Origin: Anaeromassilibacillus senegalensis
GTDB taxonomy: Bacteria > Bacillota > Clostridia > Oscillospirales > Acutalibacteraceae
DNA length: 64,000 nt
NCBI RefSeq assembly: GCF_001261775.1
Contig: NZ_LN868538.1
Coordinates: 868,001 to 932,000 of the forward strand
Direction: 5' to 3'
Of this stretch, positions 24,147 through 32,004 are shown piece after piece (position 1 is the stretch's first letter; every line of letters begins with the position of its first letter). Both the position numbers and the translations under genes were made by a program. The notes below the pieces were generated by a model. That model saw nothing but the letters and a program-made list of their open reading frames with translations. It ran no database searches and was not told the origin of the DNA.

Positions 24147-26768
24147 TCAGGATTTTGCGTCGTACCAGGTTTTGCCGACGCCCGCGTCGGCGATCAAGGG
24201 GACGGAGAGCTGGGCGGCGTTCTGCATCTCCTCTGTAAGCAGTTTGGCGGCTTTTTCCGCTTCGTCTTCCGGGGCCTCGACGATCAATTCATCGTGTACC
24301 TGCAAAATCAGGCGGGACTTCATGTTTTCCTTTTTGAGACGCTCCTCCACGCGGATCATCGCAATCTTGATGATGTCCGCCGCCGCGCCCTGGATCGGCA
24401 TGTTGCGCGCCACGCGCTCGCCAAAGGACCGCGTATTGAAATTGGAGGAGGCCAGCTCCGGCAGATACCGCCTGCGTCCGAACATTGTCTCCACATAGCC
24501 CTGTTCCTTCGCCTGCGCGACGACGCGCTTCATATAATCGTCCACGCCGCTGTAATGCGCCAGGTAATCATGAATATACTGCTCCGCTTCCTTGCGGGAG
24601 ACGTTGATATTCTTCGCCAGCGAAAACGCCCCGATGCCGTACACGATGCCGAAATTGACCGCCTTGGCGCGGCTGCGCATCATCGGCGTGACCATCTCTT
24701 CCGGCATGTGGAACACCTGCGCCGCCGTGATACGGTGAATATCGTCCTCGCTCTTGAAGGCCTCGATCATGCTTTTATCGTCCGCCACATGCGCCAGCAC
24801 GCGCAGCTCGATCTGCGAATAGTCCGCGTCCACCAGCACACAGCCTTCCTTCGCCATGAAAAAGCGGCGCATCTCACGTCCCAGCTCCGTGCGGACCGGG
24901 ATGTTCTGTAAATTCGGTTCCGTGGAGCTGATTCGTCCGGTGCGCGTCTCCGTCTGATTGAAACTGGAATGAATGCGTCCATCCTCCGCGATAACTTTGG
25001 ACAATCCGTCGCAATAGGTGGATTTCAGCTTCGTCAGGCTGCGGTAATTGAGAATCATTTCCACCGCCGGATGCTCGTATTGCAGGCTCTCCAGAATGTC
25101 CGCCCGGGTGGAATAGCCGGTCTTCGTCTTCTTGCCATGCGGCAGGCCCAGCTTATCAAACAGCGCCTCGCCGAGCTGCTTCGGACTGTTGATGTTGAAT
25201 TCATACCCGACGGCGCTGTAGATTTCCGCCTGGATGCGGTCGATCTCCGTCTGTAACGTCTCTCCGAACTGTTCGATGCCCTCCGCATCCACATCGAATC
25301 CAATGGTTTCCATGTGCGCCAGCACACGGGCCAACGGCAGCTCGATGGTCTCCAGCAGCTCCGTCTGGTCGTTTTTCGCAATCTCCGCCGCCAGCTTGTC
25401 CACCAGCCCCGGAAAAATGGCGGCCTGGCTGCGCAGAACTGCCTCCTGCTGCTTTTTAAGCCCTTCCGTGTCCCCACGCTTGAGTGCTTCCCCGGTCTCA
25501 GACAAAACAATCGGCAGGCTATACTCCTGCGCCAGACGCGTCACGTCGTACCCGGAAGCGGATGGGTTCAGCAGATACGCCGCCAGCAGGGTGTCGAACG
25601 CGCCGCCAGCGCATTCCGTCACGCCCACGCGGTCCATCGCGGCGTAAAACGGCTTGACGTCGTGGGTATTCATCTTAATTTTATCTTCTTTACACAGGGT
25701 GGGAAGGAAATACGGGTCCGTAATCTCATACAGCGTCCCGCCGTGGTTCAGGTAAACGGCGGCAATATTCTCCCCTTCATACCGCATCAGGAAGTCCGCG
25801 CGTCCCTCCGTGCGCAGCCGGTCCAGCAGATCGTCCGGCGCGCCCTGCACCAGCTCCAGGGCCTTCCGTTCTTCTGTCTTTTGCTCCTGCGGCGGCGGAA
25901 CCTGCAAGCCCATCTTCTCAATCAAAGAGAAGAATTCCAGCTTTGCCATCAGACGCACCGCCGCGTCGCGGTCGCCTTCCCCGGGAATATAATCCTCCAG
26001 ATCCGTATCCACCGGCGCGTCCGTGCGAATCGTACCCAAATGGCGGCTTAAAAAGGCATTATCGCGGTCCTTAATGAGCTTTTGCCGCATGCCTTCCTTG
26101 ATTTCCAGCGTCTCCACGTGGTCGTAGATATAGTCCAGGTCGTGAAACTTCTGGACCAGCTCCCCCGCGCCCTTGGGCCCGATGCCCGCCACGCCGGGGA
26201 TATTGTCCGAACTGTCGCCCTGAATGGCTTTGATATCGATGAGCTGCGGCGGGGTCACGCCGTAGTCCTCTAGGATCCTCGCTTCGTCGTACAGCGTCAC
26301 CTGCGGCTGTCCCATCTTGGTGGCGGCAAGGCGCACGGTGACACGGCTGTTTACCAGTTGCAGGCTGTCCCGGTCTCCGGTGGCAATCACGCATTCGTCG
26401 CCCGTCTCCGTGCATTTGGCCGCCAGCGTACCCAAAATATCATCGGCCTCAAAGCCCTCGCACTCCACCAGACGGTAGCCCAGCAATCGCAGCAGTTCCT
26501 TCAGGTTCGGCAGCTGCTGGGCCAGCTCCTCCGGCATGCCCTTGCGCTGCGCCTTGTAGCCCGCATATTCCTTATGACGAAAAGTCGGCGCGCGCATATC
26601 AAACGCAATAGCGACCGCGTCCGGCTCCGTCTCGTTTTTCAGCTTTTGCAGCATGGTGAGAAAGCCGTAGATGCCGTTGGTGTACAGGCCCTCTTTTGTG
26701 GTCAGCAAGCGGATTCCGTAAAACGCACGGTTCAGAATGCTGTTGCCGTCTAAAACAAGCAGTTTCAT
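24147..26768 (-). CDS. polA: DNA polymerase I
   Basis: The 873-residue protein has the three-part layout of bacterial Pol I. The 5' nuclease (about 1-290) has LLVLDGNSILNRAFYG, FEADDILGTLA and IQGDSSDNIPGVAGIGPKGA. The middle exonuclease-like domain (about 300-470) appears inactive, as the first DxE motif is absent (DFLMRYEGENIAAVY). The polymerase domain (about 480-873) has motif A DADYSQIELRVLAHVA, motif B RSRAKAVNFGIVYGIGAF and motif C QVHDELIVEAP. Loss of proofreading is usual in Firmicutes Pol I. The stop codon TGA abuts a family B repeat fragment. It is monocistronic. Confidence 0.97.
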   Translation of the reverse strand: MKLLVLDGNSILNRAFYGIRLLTTKEGLYTNGIYGFLTMLQKLKNETEPDAVAIAFDMRAPTFRHKEYAGYKAQRKGMPEELAQQLPNLKELLRLLGYRLVECEGFEADDILGTLAAKCTETGDECVIATGDRDSLQLVNSRVTVRLAATKMGQPQVTLYDEARILEDYGVTPPQLIDIKAIQGDSSDNIPGVAGIGPKGAGELVQKFHDLDYIYDHVETLEIKEGMRQKLIKDRDNAFLSRHLGTIRTDAPVDTDLEDYIPGEGDRDAAVRLMAKLEFFSLIEKMGLQVPPPQEQKTEERKALELVQGAPDDLLDRLRTEGRADFLMRYEGENIAAVYLNHGGTLYEITDPYFLPTLCKEDKIKMNTHDVKPFYAAMDRVGVTECAGGAFDTLLAAYLLNPSASGYDVTRLAQEYSLPIVLSETGEALKRGDTEGLKKQQEAVLRSQAAIFPGLVDKLAAEIAKNDQTELLETIELPLARVLAHMETIGFDVDAEGIEQFGETLQTEIDRIQAEIYSAVGYEFNINSPKQLGEALFDKLGLPHGKKTKTGYSTRADILESLQYEHPAVEMILNYRSLTKLKSTYCDGLSKVIAEDGRIHSSFNQTETRTGRISSTEPNLQNIPVRTELGREMRRFFMAKEGCVLVDADYSQIELRVLAHVADDKSMIEAFKSEDDIHRITAAQVFHMPEEMVTPMMRSRAKAVNFGIVYGIGAFSLAKNINVSRKEAEQYIHDYLAHYSGVDDYMKRVVAQAKEQGYVETMFGRRRYLPELASSNFNTRSFGERVARNMPIQGAAADIIKIAMIRVEERLKKENMKSRLILQVHDELIVEAPEDEAEKAAKLLTEEMQNAAQLSVPLIADAGVGKTWYDAKS

Positions 26769-26840
26769 ATTGGTTCTCCTGTCCTATATCGATAGATTGT
26801 TTTATTATATCACTTTTCTGGTGGAAAGATAAGTGGTATA

Positions 26841-26927
26841 ATGTCATCTGCGGACAACGGCATTTACTTTCTCACGATTCTCGTGATTTTGTCGGAGTTC
26901 CCCGTTGCAATAAACAAAAAGAAATAG
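26841..26927 (+). CDS. Possible short hydrophobic toxin peptide (diverged or degenerate type I toxin)
   Basis: A 28-codon frame ends VAINKKK just inside a terminator hairpin. The better-preserved toxin at 56779 ends VATHTKKK at the same position of the same hairpin. The peptide has a hydrophobic core (IYFLTILVILSEF) and a Lys tail, as in small membrane toxins. The ATG has only a weak ribosome binding site and overlaps a TATAAT box (26837-26842), so the true start may be the GTG at 26883 or the locus may be decayed. The convergent antisense promoter is intact. Weak call, made because of the shared terminator and antisense arrangement. Confidence 0.35.
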   Translation: MSSADNGIYFLTILVILSEFPVAINKKK

Positions 26928-26999
26928 CCGCCCAGCTCCTGCACCAGCGGCTATTTCTTAACGCTATAATGAGGCAAACCGTTCACAACTTGCCTTTTC
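26915..26999 (-). ncRNA. Candidate antisense RNA of the toxin-like locus
   Basis: On the minus strand TTGACA (27034-27029), 17 bases and TATTAT (27011-27006) form a near-consensus promoter. The RNA would start near 26999, fold a hairpin from GGCAA...TTGCC, and end at the stem AAGAAATAGCCGC/GCGGCTATTTCTT followed by TTTTTG (26919-26959). It would be complementary to the end of the candidate toxin frame. The stretch 27035-27199 shows no gene. Confidence 0.5.
26919..26959. terminator. Bidirectional terminator shared with the toxin loci at 56864 and 57270
   Basis: AAGAAATAGCCGC pairs with GCGGCTATTTCTT; loop CCAGCTCCTGCACCA. The left arm and loop are almost identical to those at 56864-56907. Confidence 0.8.
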
Positions 27000-27199
27000 A
27001 CCTGTATAATAACCGCGATATTTACATTTGTCAATTGCCGCTGGACGTACCCGCAGAGCGGCAACATTCCCTTTTTGAAAGTATGGGGACCATCACTATT
27101 TTTATTGCACATCCTATTGACTCTTTGCCGCATTGCGGCTAAAATATAGTTGGTGATGAAACTATTCAACAGGATGTACAAGGAATATGGAGTCACAAA

Positions 27200-28192
27200 A
27201 TGATTAAAATTGGAACTATCGAACTGGACGGCCGCGCGGTACTCGCGCCGATGGCCGGCGTGACGGACCGGGCCTACCGCGAAATCTGCGCGGGCTTCGG
27301 CGCCAGTTACGTCGTCAGCGAAATGGTCAGCTCCAAAGCGCTGCAGTTCAATGACAAAAAGACCGGCTTTTTGATGGATCTGGGCGAGGCGGAGCGCCCT
27401 GCGGGCATCCAGCTCTTTGGGGACGATCCCGCCGTGATGGCGCAGGCCGCCAAAAAGGCGATGGCATACCGCCCGGACGCCATCGACATCAACATGGGCT
27501 GTCCCGTCCCCAAGGTGGCGGGCAACGGCTCCGGCAGCGCGCTGATGAAAACCCCGTCCCTCTGCGGCGAGATCGTCGCGGCGGTCAAGGAGGCTGTGCC
27601 CGTACCGGTCACTGTGAAAATCCGCAAGGGCTGGGACAAAACTTCCGTCAACGCCGTGGAGATCGCCAAAATCTGCGAAGCCGCGGGTGCGGATGCCATC
27701 GCGGTGCACGGGCGCACACGGGATCAGATGTACGAGCCGCCCGCCGACTGGGAAATCATTCGGCAGGTCAAGGAGGCCGTCACCATCCCCGTGATGGGCA
27801 ACGGCGACGTTTACACCGTGCAGGACGCGGTAAGGCTGCTGAATGAAACCGGCTGCGATCTCGTAATGATTGGCCGCGGCGCGCTGGGCAACCCGTGGAT
27901 TTTCCAGCAGATCAACGCCTACCTGACGGACTCCTGCCGCATCCTGCCCAGCCCGGGCCTGTACGAGCGCATGTCCGTCATGGTCAAACACATCCAGCGC
28001 CTCTGCGCCTACAAAGACGAGCGGCACGGCATGCGGGAGGCCCGCAAGCATGTGGGCTGGTACCTGAAGGGCATGCGCGGCGCCGCGGAATTCCGCCGCC
28101 GCGCCGGCACGCTGGAGACAATGGACGACCTGGCCCTGCTGGTGCGGGACATCGTCGCCGCGAACTCCGTTGCAGAGGAGGCAGGACGATGA
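27200..28192 (+). CDS. dusB: tRNA-dihydrouridine synthase (DusB type)
   Basis: The 330-residue protein is a TIM-barrel FMN enzyme: LAPMAGVTDRAYREI at the N-terminus, catalytic Cys101 in NMGCPVPKVAGNGSGSAL, IAVHGRTRDQMYEPPADW and MIGRGALGNPWIF. It reduces uridines in tRNA D loops. Its stop overlaps the start of the next gene (ATGA at 28189-28192), so the MBL-fold protein is translationally coupled. Confidence 0.94.
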   Translation: MIKIGTIELDGRAVLAPMAGVTDRAYREICAGFGASYVVSEMVSSKALQFNDKKTGFLMDLGEAERPAGIQLFGDDPAVMAQAAKKAMAYRPDAIDINMGCPVPKVAGNGSGSALMKTPSLCGEIVAAVKEAVPVPVTVKIRKGWDKTSVNAVEIAKICEAAGADAIAVHGRTRDQMYEPPADWEIIRQVKEAVTIPVMGNGDVYTVQDAVRLLNETGCDLVMIGRGALGNPWIFQQINAYLTDSCRILPSPGLYERMSVMVKHIQRLCAYKDERHGMREARKHVGWYLKGMRGAAEFRRRAGTLETMDDLALLVRDIVAANSVAEEAGR

Positions 28193-29124
28193 GCAAAACG
28201 AGACGTTCCCCCCGCTCCCGCTACCCCGCGTATCTGGTGATTATCGCCGCCATTTTGACGGCGGCAATCGGCGGTCTGCGCGCCCGCTGGAGTACGCTGG
28301 ACGACACACAGAACATCCCCGCCATTCCGGAGGGTTCCACCTCCGTCTTCTACGTCGACGTCGGCCAGGGCGACTGCGAGCTGATCCGTACACCGGGCGG
28401 CGAAACCATCCTGATCGACGCGGGCACCAACGCGACCGGCGACGAGCTCGTCGCGTACATACAAAGCATGGGCATTCAAAAAATCGACAAGCTGATCGCC
28501 ACGCATCCGCACGAAGACCATATCGGCGGCATGGATGAGGTGGTCAACGCGTTTACAATCGGGGACGTTTACCTCCCCAGAGTTGCGGACAGCCAGACGC
28601 CCACCACCAAAACCTACGAACGGCTGCTGACCGCGATCTCCGACAAAGGGCTGCAAATCACACAGGGCCGGGGCGGCATGACCGTCCTGGAGGAAGAGGG
28701 CGTAACGCTGGAATTCCTCGCACCCAACAGCGATTCCTACAGCGGGCTGAACAGCTATTCCATCGCGGCAAAGCTGACCTGCGGCGAAAAAAGCTTCCTC
28801 TTCACCGGCGACGCGGAGGAGGACAGCGAGGAAGAAATGGTGGCACTGGGTTACGACCTGCAGAGCGACGTGCTCAAATGCGGCCACCACGGCAGTTCCA
28901 CCTCCACCTGTGACGCCTTTTTACAGGCGGTGCAGCCAAAATACGCGGTGTTCTCCTGCGGGCTGGACAACGACTACGGCCATCCGCACCGGGAAACAAT
29001 GCAGAAGCTCAACCGCGCGGGTACAACGATTTATCGAACCGACGAGATGGGCACCATTCTCGCCGAATGCGACGGGACGGAAATCCGGTTTCAGACCGGG
29101 CTGAAATCCCTTGTGAAAGATTAA
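28189..29124 (+). CDS. Membrane-anchored MBL-fold hydrolase related to the ComEC nuclease-like domain
   Basis: The 311-residue protein begins with a basic stretch and a single hydrophobic helix (AYLVIIAAILTAAIGGL), so the enzyme is probably anchored outside the cell or released. The metallo-beta-lactamase fold has FYVDVGQGDCELI, the metal motif HPHEDH (His106, His108, Asp110, His111), LFTGDAEEDSE and KCGHHGSSTS, as in the C-terminal domain of ComEC/Rec2. Such stand-alone proteins may degrade DNA or other phosphodiesters. It lacks the ComEC channel region. Coupled to dusB and followed 13 bases later by an unknown gene. Confidence 0.88.
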   Translation: MSKTRRSPRSRYPAYLVIIAAILTAAIGGLRARWSTLDDTQNIPAIPEGSTSVFYVDVGQGDCELIRTPGGETILIDAGTNATGDELVAYIQSMGIQKIDKLIATHPHEDHIGGMDEVVNAFTIGDVYLPRVADSQTPTTKTYERLLTAISDKGLQITQGRGGMTVLEEEGVTLEFLAPNSDSYSGLNSYSIAAKLTCGEKSFLFTGDAEEDSEEEMVALGYDLQSDVLKCGHHGSSTSTCDAFLQAVQPKYAVFSCGLDNDYGHPHRETMQKLNRAGTTIYRTDEMGTILAECDGTEIRFQTGLKSLVKD

Positions 29125-29137
29125 AGGAGCATGACGC

Positions 29138-30058
29138 ATGTTTTTAAGAAGCTTTAAAATTGATACCTCCCGCGCGAAGGACGCCTGGCCCCGTCAGATC
29201 GAATCGCTGGACCAGCTTCCCGCGCCGTACCGCACCGCGGTAAACGCGGAGCTGGTTCGCGGCCTGCCGATCCAAAATATCCTTTATGTGCCGCAGACCA
29301 ACAAATGGGTTCATGAAAAACCGGAATATGTACTGGCCTGGCATGAAAACCGCGTGATGACCTTTAAAAAAGGGCAATGCGACATTGAAAAAACCGAGTG
29401 GACCGTGGAAAGCATCCTCTACGTACAGTATATTCATCGTTTGCTGGACAACTGGTTCGTCGTCTGCTACCAGGACGCGGGGGAAGTCAAAAAGGCGGCG
29501 CTGCACTTCAACGCTGCGCGCGAATTCCTGTTCCATCCAATGCTGGCAACTCTGCTGCAAAACGATTTCAACGCGTACCGCCCCGCAATGGAGGAAAACC
29601 TGCCGCAGATCCGGGACAGCCTGTCCCGGCGCACCTTTAAGATGTGCAGTTATCTGGACCTGATGTACCGGTTCAGCGACCGCATCCACGCCTATTATTG
29701 GGATAAGATGATTACAAAGGAACAGCAGAAGCGCAACGCGGAAAGTCTCAAACGGCCCGAAGAGACGGAATATCTGGTTTCACTGATGGATCAGGGCATG
29801 GTCGCGCAGCAGATTGCGGAAAACGACATCGAGGTGCTTTACATCCGTCAAAACGCCGTCCGGCAGGTAAGCGTGGCTGATGGAGAGAACGGCTGGTATA
29901 TGATCCAGATCGATTGTGCCTCCAACGAGCCGTTCTACATCCCCGTACAGCCGCAGAACCAGGCTCTGGCACAGGAGTTTATCCGGCTTTGCAACCGGGG
30001 CGTTTCGCAGAGCGGAGCAACTCCGGATAAAAGAGTGACTCTGGAAAAGCGCGCATAA
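29138..30058 (+). CDS. Conserved-looking hypothetical protein
   Basis: The 306-residue protein starts at ATG 29138 after AAAGGAG. I do not recognise a family. It has no signal peptide or membrane span. Features: a cluster of aromatic residues (YVQYIHRLLDNWFVVCYQDAG would be too long to quote whole; the core is RLLDNWFVVCYQD near residue 105), a predicted helical middle, and a beta-rich C-terminal third (VLYIRQNAVRQVSV). The pattern of alternating hydrophobic strands resembles a PH-like or intracellular sensor domain, but that is a guess. It is the last gene of the dusB operon. Confidence 0.75.
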   Translation: MFLRSFKIDTSRAKDAWPRQIESLDQLPAPYRTAVNAELVRGLPIQNILYVPQTNKWVHEKPEYVLAWHENRVMTFKKGQCDIEKTEWTVESILYVQYIHRLLDNWFVVCYQDAGEVKKAALHFNAAREFLFHPMLATLLQNDFNAYRPAMEENLPQIRDSLSRRTFKMCSYLDLMYRFSDRIHAYYWDKMITKEQQKRNAESLKRPEETEYLVSLMDQGMVAQQIAENDIEVLYIRQNAVRQVSVADGENGWYMIQIDCASNEPFYIPVQPQNQALAQEFIRLCNRGVSQSGATPDKRVTLEKRA

Positions 30059-30221
30059 GCTGTGTTCTTTTAACCGCCGCCCGATTTACAGATTGTTTGT
30101 AAAGGCCACGAAGCCGACATGAATCCAACAGATGCGGTCCACGCGGATATCGCTTTTCGCGGCAACGATCGACCAGCGCAAAAACATGGCCCATCGGGCC
30201 ATAATTAAACAAAAACACAAG

Positions 30222-30255
30222 AGGACAAGCCCTGTTCATAAGGCTTGTCCTTTCC
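30222..30255 (+). terminator. Terminator after the dusB operon
   Basis: AGGACAAGCC pairs with GGCTTGTCCT, followed by TTCC. The remaining bases of the 30059-30464 interval hold no gene that I can see. Confidence 0.7.
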
Positions 30256-30464
30256 ATATAGGAGCCATTACGTCCCTGCTCCATCAATATTGCAACCCAT
30301 TTCGCTCATTCTGCATCACAGATTTGCAGGGAATGTTTCGTTTGATTCACCTGCCCTACCGTTGTTGTATCATGGGTGTCTCATTGTCTGTTGCTCTTGT
30401 GGAGCGGACCCAGCAGACTCACTTAAAACCGTCTGCAAATCTTATTATCCGAGGAGTGTTTGAT

Positions 30465-31004
30465 ATGTTTTACGTTACAACCTGCGCTTCTCCCGTCGGA
30501 GAGCTGACGCTTGCCTGCGACGGGGAAAATCTGGCAGGCCTTTGGATCCAGGGACAGAAATACTTTGGAGGCACCATCCCGGATGTTATGACAAAAAAAG
30601 ACGACCTGCCGCTGTTCCATGCCGTGAAAAACTGGCTGGACCGGTATTTCTCCGGAGAGAAGCCGGAAATTGCCGAACTTCCCTTGCGTCCCATCGGCGG
30701 AGCATTCCGGCAGAGCGTATGGCGCATTTTATGCCAGATTCCATATGGCGAGGTTATTACCTACGGTGAGATTGCTAAAAAAATAGCGGAGCAGTCAGGC
30801 AGGAAAACCATGTCCAGCCAGGCGGTAGGCGGCGCCGTAGGCCACAACCCCATTTCTATCATCATCCCCTGTCACCGCGTGGTGGGCTCCGGCGGTAGTT
30901 TGACAGGCTACGCCGGGGGGATTGCCAAAAAGATCAAACTTCTGGAACTGGAGGGGGTCGATCTATCCCGGCTGTCAGTACCGGCAAAAGGGACCGCGCT
31001 TTAA
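30465..31004 (+). CDS. ogt: Methylated-DNA--protein-cysteine methyltransferase
   Basis: From ATG 30465 (GAGGAG upstream) the protein has 179 residues. It carries the active-site IIPCHRVV with Cys136 and the helix-turn-helix region IPYGEVITYGEIAKKIA, then SSQAVGGAVGHNP. It repairs O6-alkylguanine by irreversible transfer of the alkyl group to the cysteine. The frame is open for 111 codons upstream but without coding character. It is an Ogt-type protein, with no AdaA domain. Confidence 0.94.
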   Translation: MFYVTTCASPVGELTLACDGENLAGLWIQGQKYFGGTIPDVMTKKDDLPLFHAVKNWLDRYFSGEKPEIAELPLRPIGGAFRQSVWRILCQIPYGEVITYGEIAKKIAEQSGRKTMSSQAVGGAVGHNPISIIIPCHRVVGSGGSLTGYAGGIAKKIKLLELEGVDLSRLSVPAKGTAL

Positions 31005-31196
31005 ATGTCTGTGCTGTACGGGACAGATAAAAACGCGTGGTATTGATCAGTTTTTCAAGTGAGCATCTCAGTTTGCCTATCTGGCAAAACGAAGAAGTCA
31101 TTGCTGAATAGTGTCTGTAAAAATTTTTTGTGCGCTACTTGCAAAAACCAAAGCATCTGGAACTGCATCACCATTCACAGTATGCGAACGATACAA

Positions 31197-31243
31197 AACA
31201 GGCTGATTCTTCCTCCTAAAGCGAGAGAATCAGCCTGTTTTGC
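31197..31243 (+). terminator. Terminator after ogt
   Basis: AACAGGCTGATTCT pairs with AGAATCAGCCTGTT and is followed by TT, then GCGCG. It lies about 190 bases after ogt; the interval 31005-31196 holds nothing else that I can support. Confidence 0.7.
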
Positions 31244-31286
31244 GCGTAAGACCGCATTTTCATATAAACGCTTATTACTGGCTCTA

Positions 31287-31329
31287 TTGACTTATGAACG
31301 CCAATAGTGTATACTTATGGCGTTCATAA
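31287..31329 (+). promoter_or_regulatory. Promoter with perfect 12-base inverted-repeat operator
   Basis: TTGACT (31287-31292), 17 bases and TATACT (31310-31315) form the promoter of the ribbon-helix-helix gene. The arms TTATGAACGCCA (31292-31303) and TGGCGTTCATAA (31318-31329) form a perfect inverted repeat enclosing the -10 box. The layout suggests that the encoded protein represses its own promoter. Confidence 0.8.
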
Positions 31330-31342
31330 AAGGAGGTGTGCA

Positions 31343-31519
31343 ATGGCGGACAAAAAAATGGGCCGTCCCACGGACAATCCCAAACCGTACCGCGTTTATG
31401 CACGGTTGGATGCCGAAAGCAAAGAGATTCTCGACGCATATACCAAACAGGAAAACGTAACCGCGATGGAAGCGGTGCGCCGGGCAATCAAAAAGCTGCG
31501 GGGCGACTTAAAAAAATGA
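31343..31519 (+). CDS. Small ribbon-helix-helix DNA-binding protein
   Basis: From ATG 31343, after AAAGGAGG, the protein has 58 residues. A short basic N-terminus with GRPTDNPKPYRVYARLD gives the beta-strand that binds DNA; two helices follow (ESKEILDAYTKQENVTAMEA and VRRAIKKLRGD), with the typical turn. This is the CopG/Arc fold, usually a dimer. It sits directly behind a promoter whose -10 is enclosed by a 12-base inverted repeat, so autoregulation is likely. No toxin gene follows within 100 bases, so it is not an obvious antitoxin. Confidence 0.85.
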   Translation: MADKKMGRPTDNPKPYRVYARLDAESKEILDAYTKQENVTAMEAVRRAIKKLRGDLKK

Positions 31520-31659
31520 AGGAAGCGGCGGTCCCTACAAAAGACAAACGCCACTTCCCCGTACCGACATGCCCGAAGGCTATAACGGCGTAAATATCAT
31601 ACCATGCGTCGTAATTTCTTTCAAGGTGTGGTCGAGATATTTAGAAAAGAGTGATTAAA

Positions 31660-31947
31660 ATGCAACGTATTATAGAAGCCTTGTTTGATGGTCAAATTAT
31701 ACCATGGGAACGTCGAGCAGACGTGACTGCAGAGCACCGGGCCGTTAATAAGAAAATTGAGGATGAAAAACGATACTTTATGGAGAAGATGTCACTGGAC
31801 GACTGCAAAAGATTTCAGAAATTAGAAAGTCTGTACGAAACCGCAGTGCATTGTGAAGATGTTGACTTATATGCACATGGTTTCACGCTGGGTACATTGT
31901 TAATGCTGGAAGTATTAGAAAAGAAAGAAAGCCTTCTGAACGGATAA
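31660..31947 (+). CDS. DUF6809-like small protein
   Basis: The 95-residue protein begins MQRIIEALFDGQIIPWER and is predicted all-helical, ending LGTLLMLEVLEKKESL. This pattern (N-terminal IIEALY/F-G-x-I-x-P, central DCKRFQKLESLYETA, C-terminal GFTLGTLLMLE) is that of the DUF6809 family of Clostridia, of unknown function and often seen on mobile elements. I prefer ATG 31660, with an A/G-rich site, over the GTG three codons upstream. Base composition is lower in G+C than the neighbours. Confidence 0.75.
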   Translation: MQRIIEALFDGQIIPWERRADVTAEHRAVNKKIEDEKRYFMEKMSLDDCKRFQKLESLYETAVHCEDVDLYAHGFTLGTLLMLEVLEKKESLLNG

Positions 31948-31970
31948 ACACGCCCTGCAATTCTCTGACA

Positions 31971-32000
31971 AAAGCGCCCTGGAACATTCCAGGGCGCTTT
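31971..32000. terminator. Bidirectional terminator between the DUF6809-like gene and spoVAD
   Basis: AAAGCGCCCTGGAA pairs with TTCCAGGGCGCTTT, flanked by A/T-rich sequence on both sides. Confidence 0.9.
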
Positions 32001-32004
32001 CTGA

